From assembly GCA_022984795.1 (NCBI GenBank), contig JALIHJ010000030.1:1-64000 (forward strand): DNA of 64,000 bases. The letters run 5' to 3'. The stretch is from Fabrea salina. Lineage: Eukaryota; Ciliophora; Heterotrichea; Heterotrichida; Fabreidae. The notes beneath the pieces were generated by a model. The model saw nothing but the letters and a program-made list of their open reading frames with translations. It searched no databases and had not been told where the DNA came from. Shown in pieces: positions 1-9,700 of the stretch. Within the stretch, counting starts at the first letter, position 1. The number at the start of each line of letters is the position of its first letter. The translations under genes were made by a program, and so were the position numbers.

Positions 1-1117
1 ACACCTAACACCTAACACCCTAACACCCCTAACACCTAACACCCTAACTTACCCTAACACCCTAACACCCCTAACACCCTAACACCCTAACACCCTAACA
101 CCTAACACCCTAACACCCTAACACCCTAACACCTAACACCCTAACACCTAACACCCTAACACCTAACACCCTACCACCACTACCTAACACCCCTAACACC
201 CTAACACCTAACACCCTAACACCTAACACCCTAACACCCTAACACCCTAACACCTAACACCCTAACACCCTAACACCTAACACCCTAACACCTAACACCT
301 AACACCCTAACACCACCTAACACCCTAACACTAACACCCCTAACTTACCTAACACCCTAACACCCTAACACTAACACCCTAACACTAACACCCTAACACC
401 TAACACCTAACACCCTAACGCCCTAACACCTAACACCTAACACTAACACACCTAACTTACTAACCCTAACACCCTAACACCTAACACCTAACACTAACAC
501 CTAACACCTAACACTAACACCCTAACACCCTAACACCTAACACCCTAACACCCTAACACCTAACACCTAACACCTAACACCCTAACACCCTAACACCCTA
601 ACACCTAACACCCTAACACCTAACACCTAACACCCTAACACCTAACACCTAACACCCTAACACCCTAACACCCTAACACCCTAACACTAACACCTAACAC
701 CTAACACCCCTAACATAACACCCTAACACCCTAACTTTCGCACTAACACCCCCTAACACACCTAACACCTAACACTAACACACCTAACACTAACACCTAA
801 CACCTAACACCTAACACCTAACACCTAACACCCTACTTCCTAACTTCTTTTCTTGCCCTAACTTGCCTAACACTAACACCCTAACACTAACACCTAACAC
901 CCTAACACCCTAACACCCTAACACCCTAACACCCCCTAACACTAACACCTAACACCCTAACACCCCTAACACCCTAACACCCTAACACCCTAACACCCTA
1001 ACACCTAACACCCTAACACCCTAACACCCTAACACCTAACACCTAACACCTAACACTTAACACCTAACACCTAACACCCTAACACCTAACACCCTAACAC
1101 CTAACACCTAACACCTA
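1..1117. repeat. Telomeric repeat tract, C-rich strand
   Basis: The tract is a near-continuous run of CCCTAACA (8 nt) mixed with CCTAACA (7 nt) and some shorter CTAACA units. It starts at the first base and stops abruptly before the unrelated AT-rich sequence at 1118. The C-rich strand reads 5'->3' into the chromosome, as expected for a left chromosome end. TGTTAGGG-type telomeres are known from heterotrich ciliates. The unit length varies throughout, and a non-repeat patch lies near 835-870. I cannot tell true degeneracy from sequencing error in a low-complexity terminus. Confidence 0.95.
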
Positions 1118-3856
1118 GTAATGAAGAGTACGCAATAAAGTATAGATAGAAGTAAACAGTAATATAAAGTGCTAAAGAGTAGTAATGGTTATAAGTATCT
1201 AAAGAGTTAGTTGTAGAAGATAAAAACAACTAGGAGTCAATCACAGAAGTTAGTAAGTACTTAGTGCTAATAAATACAGTGAATAGACTAACTAAATAGT
1301 AATGGAGTATTGTAAGTTAGTTATAGATCAAGTATGAGACATAATTTAAATCAAGTAAAGTAGATGAAGTAATTTCTGGTACTTGAGTAACATGGTTAAT
1401 GAACAACAGTGTTGGAACTAAGCAATGAAAGTACATGAATATGAATGACTTAGAGCATTCAATAGTCTGTGAGTAAACTAGAATGTCTGAATACAGTCTA
1501 CAAACTAAGTAGAATGCACAAGTAACGGAGAGGCAGATACAGATTGTTCATCACTCAGAATAACCTGGTTACTAAATAAGAGTATTGGTATGTCTGAACT
1601 AAAGCAAGCACTGGAGTCTTAAGTAATGAGTTGTAAGTAGTTACTTAGTAGATCACTCAGAGATAACTAAGGTAGTGTCTATTAGATGTGAGTTCTGAAT
1701 ATTTACTCAGTAGAGACACTCTAGTCATCAAGAATAATTGGTGATTGAGTGTTTAATTGAAGTAAGGATTAAATTGAGTAGCAACAAGTCTAAACTAGCA
1801 ACTTTGAATACTTAGTCACTCAACATAGTTCTTCTCATGAATATAGGCAGTTTAGAGACTTACAAAAAGAATCAATTAGTCAAGGACTACTAAGTAGTAA
1901 CCTTCAAAGCACTAGGACTTATAAGTAACATAGAAACATAATTAAGAATCATGAGAGACTCCAAAAAGAGAAAGAGGTATAGCAGACAACAAACAGTTTA
2001 GAATAGTGAGAACTCTACATATAGTTATTGAGGGAACTAAAGCCTTGGCTAATACAACCTAACAAGAAGTCATAACACAGTTCATAAGAAACATAAATAC
2101 AAACTTCTTCACCTTTGAGTTCACAGTAGGGTGTAAACTAGGATTGTAGTAATGAACCCAAGAGTCGATGCTAACAGCATTCAATCAGAAGAGTGTATTA
2201 GGATAACTCTTCACAGTTCTAGCTTCTACGTACAAGCAATCAAACTCTGAATGCATTTAATATAGAAGTAACCCAGTACTTGGATTAGACTCAGGACAGA
2301 TTCACTCAGTACATTTGCAGACTATTCAGCAATATCATGAATGAAGACTCTAAGAGTACTCAATCAGGAAGTGGATAGACTCAAAAGTCACTTGGTATAT
2401 TATAAGAATTACAGAATACTTGAAGGGATAATCAAAGTGCTAGCATGTACAAGAACAGCCAATAGTCAATGAAGACTTGAGTACTTCCAAAGGGAGGAGG
2501 TACTGATTAGTAGGAATTAATTATATGATTATTCTTTACTAGGACTAAATGAGACTAAGCAAGAAGTCAAGAAGAACAGTGCTTTCTGCATTAATGCACT
2601 CCTGTTGGTTGAATTAATCACATCTGAATGGGTTTCTTCTGATGTCAACTTTGAAAGATGGTGAATCTGCAGTCTACTGGATTAGCAATGCAGCTGTGAG
2701 ACTAAGTTAAAGTCTACAGAGGAACAGCACATAGAAAGGCTGAAGGAGTAAGTAACTTAGAGCTAAGGTTATGGGTAACTAGCAATGGAGTATGAGCAGG
2801 AAATGGATTTAGAGGTGACACTCTATCAAGGAGTCTGAGAATAACATAATGCTAAGGACATTTTTTGAACAACTAATTAGTGAAGAGCATCCAAGGTGCA
2901 AGATGGCGATAACATACTAAGCTAACAATCACAATGCTTGCACCCAGTGTTTTTAGAAGTGCAAACAAAGCAAGATGAATGAAAACAACTCCTAAGACTC
3001 AATATGCTTATAACATAATGCTGCACTCAAGAGTAAACAGATCCAGGAAGACTGAAGTTCACTTCTCTGTATTGGTAAATAATTCATTAAAGTAGTTATT
3101 TAAGGTGTTAGTAGGAATAAGAAATGATTTTGATGGAATTGCAATGTTTAGCCTTTTGCTTTCTAGAGTGTATGCTTAGTTACTTAGTAAAGGAACTTGA
3201 TGTCATGACTAGTTTGTGCGAAGGGCTATTGAGTTAAGTAACAAGGTTTGAAAACCACTGAACTTCTTCACAAAGAACAAAAGACAAACAGAAAGCATGG
3301 ACAAGTAAAGGAAACTAACTATAATACACAACTAAGCACTAGAGTATGAAACAGTGGGAAACAACAATGTTGCTTAGGATACTTCTACCTAGACTGAACT
3401 CTAAAGTTCTTATTAGTTGAAAGAACTTACTAGGGGTTAGAGACCTAGTGACAGCCTACTGACATGGAGTGTAAAGCCAGAACAACAACCAAGACTCGAA
3501 AAGACAGTTCATAAACAAACACCAGAATAACAACTCATTGCTAGTCTTAAGCAGTAGTGTTGAATTAGCAGGTGTCTATAACTAAGGAATGCAAAGTACT
3601 CAAACAGATCAATCAAACTCTGAATACTTTGTCTATTTAATTCTAGGTTGAGTAAGACTAGTTCTTTATACAAACAGAAACTCAGTGCTGTAAGGAGTGA
3701 CTAAAGAAACAACACCTAGTGACATCTTTTAAATAGTCAATCATTACACACTCAAGTATTTAGGAACCAAACCTACCTGAGTTTCTACTAGAAAACAAGT
3801 CAGTTGAGTAAAGCATTACTTCCAAGACATAAACAGACAAAACACTCTAGTCATAG
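1118..3856. other. Gene-free subtelomeric region
   Basis: This 2.7 kb stretch is AT-rich and crowded with stop codons in all six frames; no open frame of 60 codons or more exists. It is rich in AGTA, TAGT and ACTA words. A few short words recur, for example a 16-base word (caatcaaactctgaat) near 2238 and 3609, but I see no tandem array, tRNA or recognisable element. It stands out because the rest of the window has almost no noncoding DNA. Confidence 0.7.
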
Positions 3857-5560
3857 TTAATCATTAATCATTAAACAGAATGGACGACCGTAGTGCTTGA
3901 GAGTCATGGTTTCTTGAGAAGTGTTCTTCTTTAAGCTCTGGAACTCATCAGCTACTCCTTCAGCCCAGTTGTCAGGAACCAGAATGTACTCAGCAGCACT
4001 CATAGTTAGTGTCTGGGATTTCCCGAGGACTGGCTCCTTGAGCAGTTTGTATTCAATGTACTGCCCGTTCTCTACAAGGTTAGTGTTGTGCTTGAAGTTT
4101 TGAGGGGAGTCGTACAGCTTCACAAACTCTTTGGAGTTTCCTACTTTAGCCCTAGCAAGAATGTGGGCAAACTCGTGCAGGAAACAAATCAGTGTAGAGG
4201 CTTTGTAGAGTTGCTGACTAGGGTGTTCCTCAGACTTTCTCTTCTTCGGGACTTCAGAACTAGTAATGGACTTCACTAGTCTGTAGTCCTTGATCAGCAC
4301 AGTTCTCGTCATCAAAGAAACTCCACAACCATCAAGTATCTCTGGGTTGCAGAGGTAAGTTTCTTGAAGAGTTGCTTCTAGAATGGATTCGTAGTTTTCC
4401 TGCAGGTCCTCGTCTATTTCAGCACAGTAACTGGACTTCACAAAGGGAGTCAGCATAACAGCCCTGATGTTGTCTATGAACTCATCAGGCATCTTGACAC
4501 TAAAAGTAGTTTCTTGAGCAAGGAAGTTGCTCATAGTGCTGGTAAAAAGGCGGATAGTTCCTGAACCTCTGAAATCGAAGAAGTACATCAGTCGGTCACA
4601 GAGGTATACTTGGATTTGCTTGTCCCCAGAAAGTTTCAGTTTGAGCCAGATTCCCATCAAACTGTTCATGGACAGGAAACTCCAAAGCTGCTTGAAGTCT
4701 TCCACAGAGGATAAGTTGAACTTCTCTTCATCTAGTAAAGCGTCAAACAGCACTTGGATGGATTCCTTAGTTGCTTCAGTGAAGTTGAATTCTGAACTGG
4801 GTTGGTAGTTTGGAGGGTATTGGTAGAATCCAGGTTCTTGACTAAGAGTTTGAAGGTCTTGTTTCAAACTCTTGAACTCACTGACCTTCTTCTCGATTCT
4901 AGAGTGTCCCTTTGTAATAGAATTCAGTTTGTGCCAAACAAAGGAGTCCATTTTGTTGACTGCTTTGAGGAACTCCTTTTCTTGGGCAGTGAATCCTTGG
5001 GTAGAGCAAGAACTAAACTTTCCCTGGAGTTTAGCCTTTACTCTGAGAGGCCCTTCTTCATAGCAGTTCAAGCAACTTATAAGGGAACCAGATGCACTGT
5101 AGTAGTTCCCGAAACACGAACCACAGTTTTCGCATGGGATTTCTTTGAGTTCGCGCTGCTTATTGCTGCAGAACAAGCACTCAAAACACCCATAACGATC
5201 TGGAACTAAGAACTTCTTCAGGAATGGGAACTTGCACAGGGAGCATTCAAGCTTTTTGAATCTCAAGCACTGCTCACAAACTACTTCATCAGAAACATTG
5301 AAGTAGAGGAGGGATTTGTTCTTAGCGCACAGATTGCAGGTTTTTAACAGCATATCTGCTCCAGAAAAGCATATCTGGCACTTGAAGGTTTGGTCTGAGC
5401 AATAGAAAAGGTCTAATTTCGGGAAAATATTATTGCATACACTGCAATGCTCCTCCTCAAGAAGCTTCTGTCTAGAGTAAAAGCACTTGAGACACAGTGT
5501 CTGGCCGTTGAACACAGCTCTGATGCTTTCGACCAAAGATTTGCAGTTTGAGCAATCCAT
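3857..5560 (-). CDS. Cys-rich zinc-binding protein with HExxH motif
   Basis: I do not recognise the family. The first ~180 residues carry about a dozen CxxC-type pairs (CSNC, CLKC, CSVC, CQIC, CNLC, CEQC, CSLC, CFEC, CENC, CLNC), implying several zinc-binding knuckles. A middle region without clear motifs follows. Near residue 462 is HEFAH inside a hydrophobic helix (LICFLHEFAHILARA), the form of an HExxH metallopeptidase site, and an acidic helix (WAEGVADEF) near the C-terminus could supply a third ligand. The start is set at the ATG at 5560, because the 11 codons upstream begin with TTG. It is the first gene after the subtelomere and points toward the telomere. Peptidase activity is inference only. 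Confidence 0.75.
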   Translation of the reverse strand: MDCSNCKSLVESIRAVFNGQTLCLKCFYSRQKLLEEEHCSVCNNIFPKLDLFYCSDQTFKCQICFSGADMLLKTCNLCAKNKSLLYFNVSDEVVCEQCLRFKKLECSLCKFPFLKKFLVPDRYGCFECLFCSNKQRELKEIPCENCGSCFGNYYSASGSLISCLNCYEEGPLRVKAKLQGKFSSCSTQGFTAQEKEFLKAVNKMDSFVWHKLNSITKGHSRIEKKVSEFKSLKQDLQTLSQEPGFYQYPPNYQPSSEFNFTEATKESIQVLFDALLDEEKFNLSSVEDFKQLWSFLSMNSLMGIWLKLKLSGDKQIQVYLCDRLMYFFDFRGSGTIRLFTSTMSNFLAQETTFSVKMPDEFIDNIRAVMLTPFVKSSYCAEIDEDLQENYESILEATLQETYLCNPEILDGCGVSLMTRTVLIKDYRLVKSITSSEVPKKRKSEEHPSQQLYKASTLICFLHEFAHILARAKVGNSKEFVKLYDSPQNFKHNTNLVENGQYIEYKLLKEPVLGKSQTLTMSAAEYILVPDNWAEGVADEFQSLKKNTSQETMTLKHYGRPFCLMIND

Positions 5561-5684
5561 TTTATATCCCTTAATACTTAAACTTACTTTCAAGTATGAA
5601 TCTCTTAAGAACTTGAGTGAGTACTAGGAGACTCAGTACTCAAGAAGTATTTAATAAGCTTTTTAAAAAAATTTAATTGCTATG

Positions 5685-5831
5685 TTATTGAGCCCTTGGG
5701 CCTTTTTAAGAATACAGGGAGCTTGACTTTGTTGCGGGCCTTTTGAGTTTGCTACAGTTTCTTCTTCTGTAAACCCAATCAAAAAATTTTTTGACGGCTC
5801 CGTCTACTTGTTGGGCTTTTTGGTTGGCCAT
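5685..5831 (-). pseudogene. C-terminal gene relic, inverted copy A
   Basis: The frame from an ATG at 5831 encodes VDGAVKKFFDWVYRRR, and further on in the same frame, after an interruption, KGPRAQ and a stop. The same pattern (DWVY, KRR, then KGPRAR and stop) occurs in the opposite orientation at 6262-6447. The DNA around the two stops is also alignable (GGGCT..ATAAC.TA). I read it as a decayed copy of the C-terminal end of an unknown protein. It has no recognised family. Confidence 0.5.
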
Positions 5832-6254
5832 TTAGTTTGTTCTTCAAACTTTTTACTGCAGAGAACGATTTCATATAGGTCTATATTCTCACTGACTTCG
5901 TGTGTTATTAGTTCTTAACTAGGGTCTGTCTTTCGTACCGGTGAGCTGGTCATTTGTTTGTTATGTGCCTTACTGTTCTATTTCTCCGCATGTTTGGCAT
6001 GTGTTTTTGTTTTGCTGGTGTCTTAGATGTTGGATATACGCTGTGTCGTTGTAACTTGCTCTCCAACCATGCGTTGTTGCTATTGAGTTTCTCCTATTAC
6101 TTCTTATTTGATGTAGGTTTTCATTTACACCTCTTGTTCTGTTGTCGCTTCAGTGACGCTCAGGAAGTCTGCAAATGTTACTTTGTGAGCTTATTTGGTT
6201 CTGTTGGCTTGGAATTCATATTTTCTGATTTTGATTTTATATTTCTTTTGTATT

Positions 6255-6479
6255 AATTTAAGTCAGGTGTATAAGACATAGTACTCTGCAATGCCTACGA
6301 AAACTACGCCAAAGCACCAGAATCGACACAGAAGCGATAGACAACGAAACTAAAAACTTAGCAGACTGGGTCTACAAGAGAAGACACCTAAAACGCAAAC
6401 CAGAAGACCCATACCCCCATGTACCCAAAGGGCCACGGGCTAGATAACGTATTAAATGAATAAAATTTAAGTCAGGTGT
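6255..6479 (+). repeat. Direct 16-bp repeats bounding a relic
   Basis: The word aatttaagtcaggtgt occurs at 6255-6270 and again at 6464-6479, 209 bp apart in the same orientation. The two copies closely bracket gene relic copy B. They could be the ends of a small inserted segment or a slippage-type duplication. No inverted terminal repeats are visible. Confidence 0.55.
6262..6447 (+). pseudogene. C-terminal gene relic, copy B
   Basis: This is a stop-free frame of 61 codons without an ATG. It contains RIDTEAIDNETKNLADWVY, then KRRHLKRKPEDP, and ends VPKGPRAR and TAA. Its GC content is higher than the flanks and its codon choice looks like the genes of the window. It matches copy A on the other strand at the DWVY-[KR]RR and KGPRA positions. 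A 15-nt GT...AG segment (6267-6281) could be an old intron, but it begins GTG rather than GTA. Function is unknown. Confidence 0.5.
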
Positions 6480-6524
6480 GCTTTCAATATAACGTAGTAA
6501 TAAATAAATAAATTCTTGGTTGAA

Positions 6525-6671
6525 TTATTCATTGTCAGATACAGAGAGTTTGCTAAGTGCTTCTTTGACCTTAAAAGCCCGCTCAGTTCCTGCTGGCAAA
6601 GGATTGATAAAGTCATTATCTCCAAGATGAATTTTTACTTTTGAGTTCTTAGAAAACCGATAACTAAAAAA
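6525..6671 (-). pseudogene. Orphan C-terminal gene fragment
   Basis: The frame runs from just after an in-frame stop (6672-6674) to TAA at 6525 and has no start codon. It encodes, among others, KVKIHLGDNDFINPLPAG followed by TERAFKVKEALSKL, a composition that looks like real protein rather than chance translation. I could not find a 15-nt intron that would link it to an upstream exon. I do not recognise the family. It is probably the tail of a truncated gene. Confidence 0.4.
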
Positions 6672-6789
6672 CTACCTTTAGAGATAAGTGAGCTTTGTTT
6701 GAGTTCAATGGAGGTTCTGAGTAGGTCGATCAATAGCAGAAGTAAAGAGTTAGTGCTAGTTTAAAGGTCTTGTAAGTAATAATTACAAA

Positions 6790-9700
6790 ATGGAAGAAAA
6801 GCGCTCCTCTGATAGGTTTACGAGAAAGTTCGAATTGCAAAGCCTTAGAAATGTGCCCAGAAAGGATAAACTTAGGAGTATGATTCAGAAGAAGGAAATT
6901 CTTAAAGGCTTTTTGGTTTATTTTATTAAGCAAAGACCATCAATTTTTGTTTTCTTGATGATTTCGCTCTTAGAAGTCTTTGCAATTGGTGAGGTTTATC
7001 TTCTTTTGCCTGCGACTCTAGTTCTCTTCTTTTACTGGTTGATTAGAATCTCTGAACTCAGGCAATATTCCTTTTTAGAAAGTTCTTTGGGACAAAAAGA
7101 TGTTTACTTCTGGAATTCAAAAGAGTTTCTGGAAAAGAAGAGGAGTCAACTCAAGCAGTGGGACTTAGTGCTTGTCCAGAAAGACCAACAAGTTCCATGT
7201 GACCTACTGATTCTGGCCGCTGATCCATCCCATGAAGGTTGCTTTTTCGATGAAACTTCCATCCGAGGCAAAAGGTTTCTTGAATTCAAAAAACCAGTTG
7301 AGCAACTTCAAAAGCACTTTCAAGAAGCTGACTTGCAGAATCTGAACTTATTCGTTCCCAACTTGTCTGGCAAGGTCAAAGTAGCCGACCCAAAAACTGA
7401 TCTTGATTACTTTCAAGGCGAGTTCAAAGTAGGCTCTTCTCCCGTGGCTCAAAAACTAGGAATTAAGCATTTTGCTGCTCAAGGAAGTGTGTTGGGAGTT
7501 TCGGAGTGGGTTTTAGGACTAGCAGTGTACGTGGGGTCTGAAACTAAAGTGTGTTTAAATGCCAAATTTGGGGAAGAGAAGTGCTCTAGATTAGAAAAGA
7601 GACTTAAGTATTGGAGTTGTGCAAGTTTGGGAGCATGGGTAGTTCTAGTACTTACCTGCACTCTAGTGGGTTCTATTCATTACGAAGCAAACTTAAGAAT
7701 TGCTTTAAGTTGTATTGTGATCTTCAGCAATTTAGTTCCTTCTTCAATTTATTTCATTGTCGACTTGAGTAGGTTTTTTATTGCTAAAAGAGTAATCGAA
7801 AAAAACATCAAAGTAATGAGGAGTCAAGTCCTCGATAACCTAGAAAACTTACAATACTTACTAGTTGAAAACGAATCCTTGTTAAGTCCGGAAGAGTACT
7901 CAGTTAGTAGTATTCATGCAAACGGCAGAACACTAAAACTTGAAGAGTTAACAGAAACCTCTTTGGAAGAAGGGTTTTTAGTAGCTTTAGTAGTTTGCAA
8001 CAAGTTTGCATACGATAGTAACTCCAGAGAACAGCGAAACTGGGACACAAAAGAAAAAGTACTGAGTAAAACAGCAAGGTCTTTAGGGGCTTCGTTGGAG
8101 TTCTTGAGTGAAAAAGAAATTAAAGTACACCTTCCTTGGAAACAACTTGAGTTCTTAGTACTATTGAAACCAGAGTTTAACTGTCCTGAACAAAAGGTAA
8201 GGGTAATACTTCAAGACAAACTGACTGGACTTGCAACACTCTTTGTGAAGAGCCCCATCGAAAATATGGTATACTCTTCAGTTAGCCCAGAAATTGTCCA
8301 GAGTCCTGACCTTATTTATTTTGGGTCCAAGGTTCTGTCACAAGAAACTTTGGTGCAAACTCAAGGATCATTTAGAAGTACTAAGTTTTTTTTGCGAAGA
8401 GAAACTTCAATATACCAAACACTGGAAAGCAACTTAGAACATCTAGGCTCAGTCCAACTCGGGTATAAACTTCAAAACCACACAAGTAAGACTTTTGAGC
8501 TCTTGGAGAATTACGGGTTAAAGTTTTGGGTGTTTCACAAGCAAAACAAGTTGAATAGAGAGTTTCTGGATGAGTTGGGTGTTCGAGTTGAAAAATACTC
8601 AAGTCTAGTTGACTGCCAGAGTGCCAGTGAGTTACAACTAGCTATGAAAGAAGTCACTTCTGAAACAACAGAAAATAAGCACCAGCCAAACTTTAGTACA
8701 GACTTTTTGCTTAATGAAACTACTGTAAATGCAAGGAAAGTTCTTCCGTCAAGCACACAGAAGTATGGGGTTGAAGTTCCGAAAAACGTACTTTCATTAG
8801 TGTTCCAAAAAAAGGTTTGTGAGGGTGAGTTTTCTAGGTTTTTGTTTAAAGCAACTCTAGTGAACTTCCTTGATTTGGGTGCAGATCAACTAAGAATGCT
8901 GGCAAGATTTTTCAGAGTAAGCAATAAGGACAAACCAAATACTCTGACTTTTGGAAAAAGCGCAGTTTGGAATTCTTTAATGCACTCTTCGGATGTGAGT
9001 GTCCAGGTTGCCGACTCTAGCATCGTTTGCTTTTCAGACATTCAAGTTTCAAAGTTCAGCGACCTTAAGAAACTAATCTTTGAGTGCGGTCCCTTTATTT
9101 CAAATAAGATCAAAAAATTTATATGCCTTGATGCTTACAAAAACTGCCTCCTAACTACTTGTGGTTTTTTGTACCAGTTCAATACTGGATTTGAAGGAGG
9201 GAACTTCACGGATGGATGGAGCTTTATTGTAATAGGGCACTTGTTACTAGCAGTATTGCTGATTGCAGAAGCAGGTTACTCCACTGAGAATATAGGATTT
9301 TCTCTGAGCTTCAGCAGATTTGCTCTTTGGTCTTTTTTGGGGTTAGTTCAGTCCTTAGTTATTTGTTACTTTGGTTTTGTGGCTGTAGTTAATGAAGAAG
9401 GTGTTTACAGACCAGAAGTAACAGTGATGCTGATGGGACTGTCTATTCAAGCCACAGTTTTGGTTTTCTTGCGGAAGTGCACCAAGCAAAGCTTAGGGGC
9501 CCAGAGTTTGTGCTTTATACTCTTATTACTGTTCCAGATTAGTTATTTTGGAGAATTAAAACCAAATAGCTGGTGCCTGGTGATGTCTTGCTTGATTGTG
9601 AATTGCTTAGTTGCTTTGTCCTTTAAGTTTTTTGTTCCTTGGAAGGTCCACTACAAATCAACTCTTGAAAGCATAAGGACCTACAGTTCTCGAATAGCCT

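Noticed and set aside
2530-2670. 45-codon open stretch in the subtelomere
   Set aside because: Short, no start, no motif; expected by chance in 2.7 kb over six frames.
5954-6256. 100-codon open frame of Cys/Phe/Leu-rich composition
   Set aside because: T-rich DNA gives hydrophobic nonsense; there is no recognisable motif and it lies in the relic strip.
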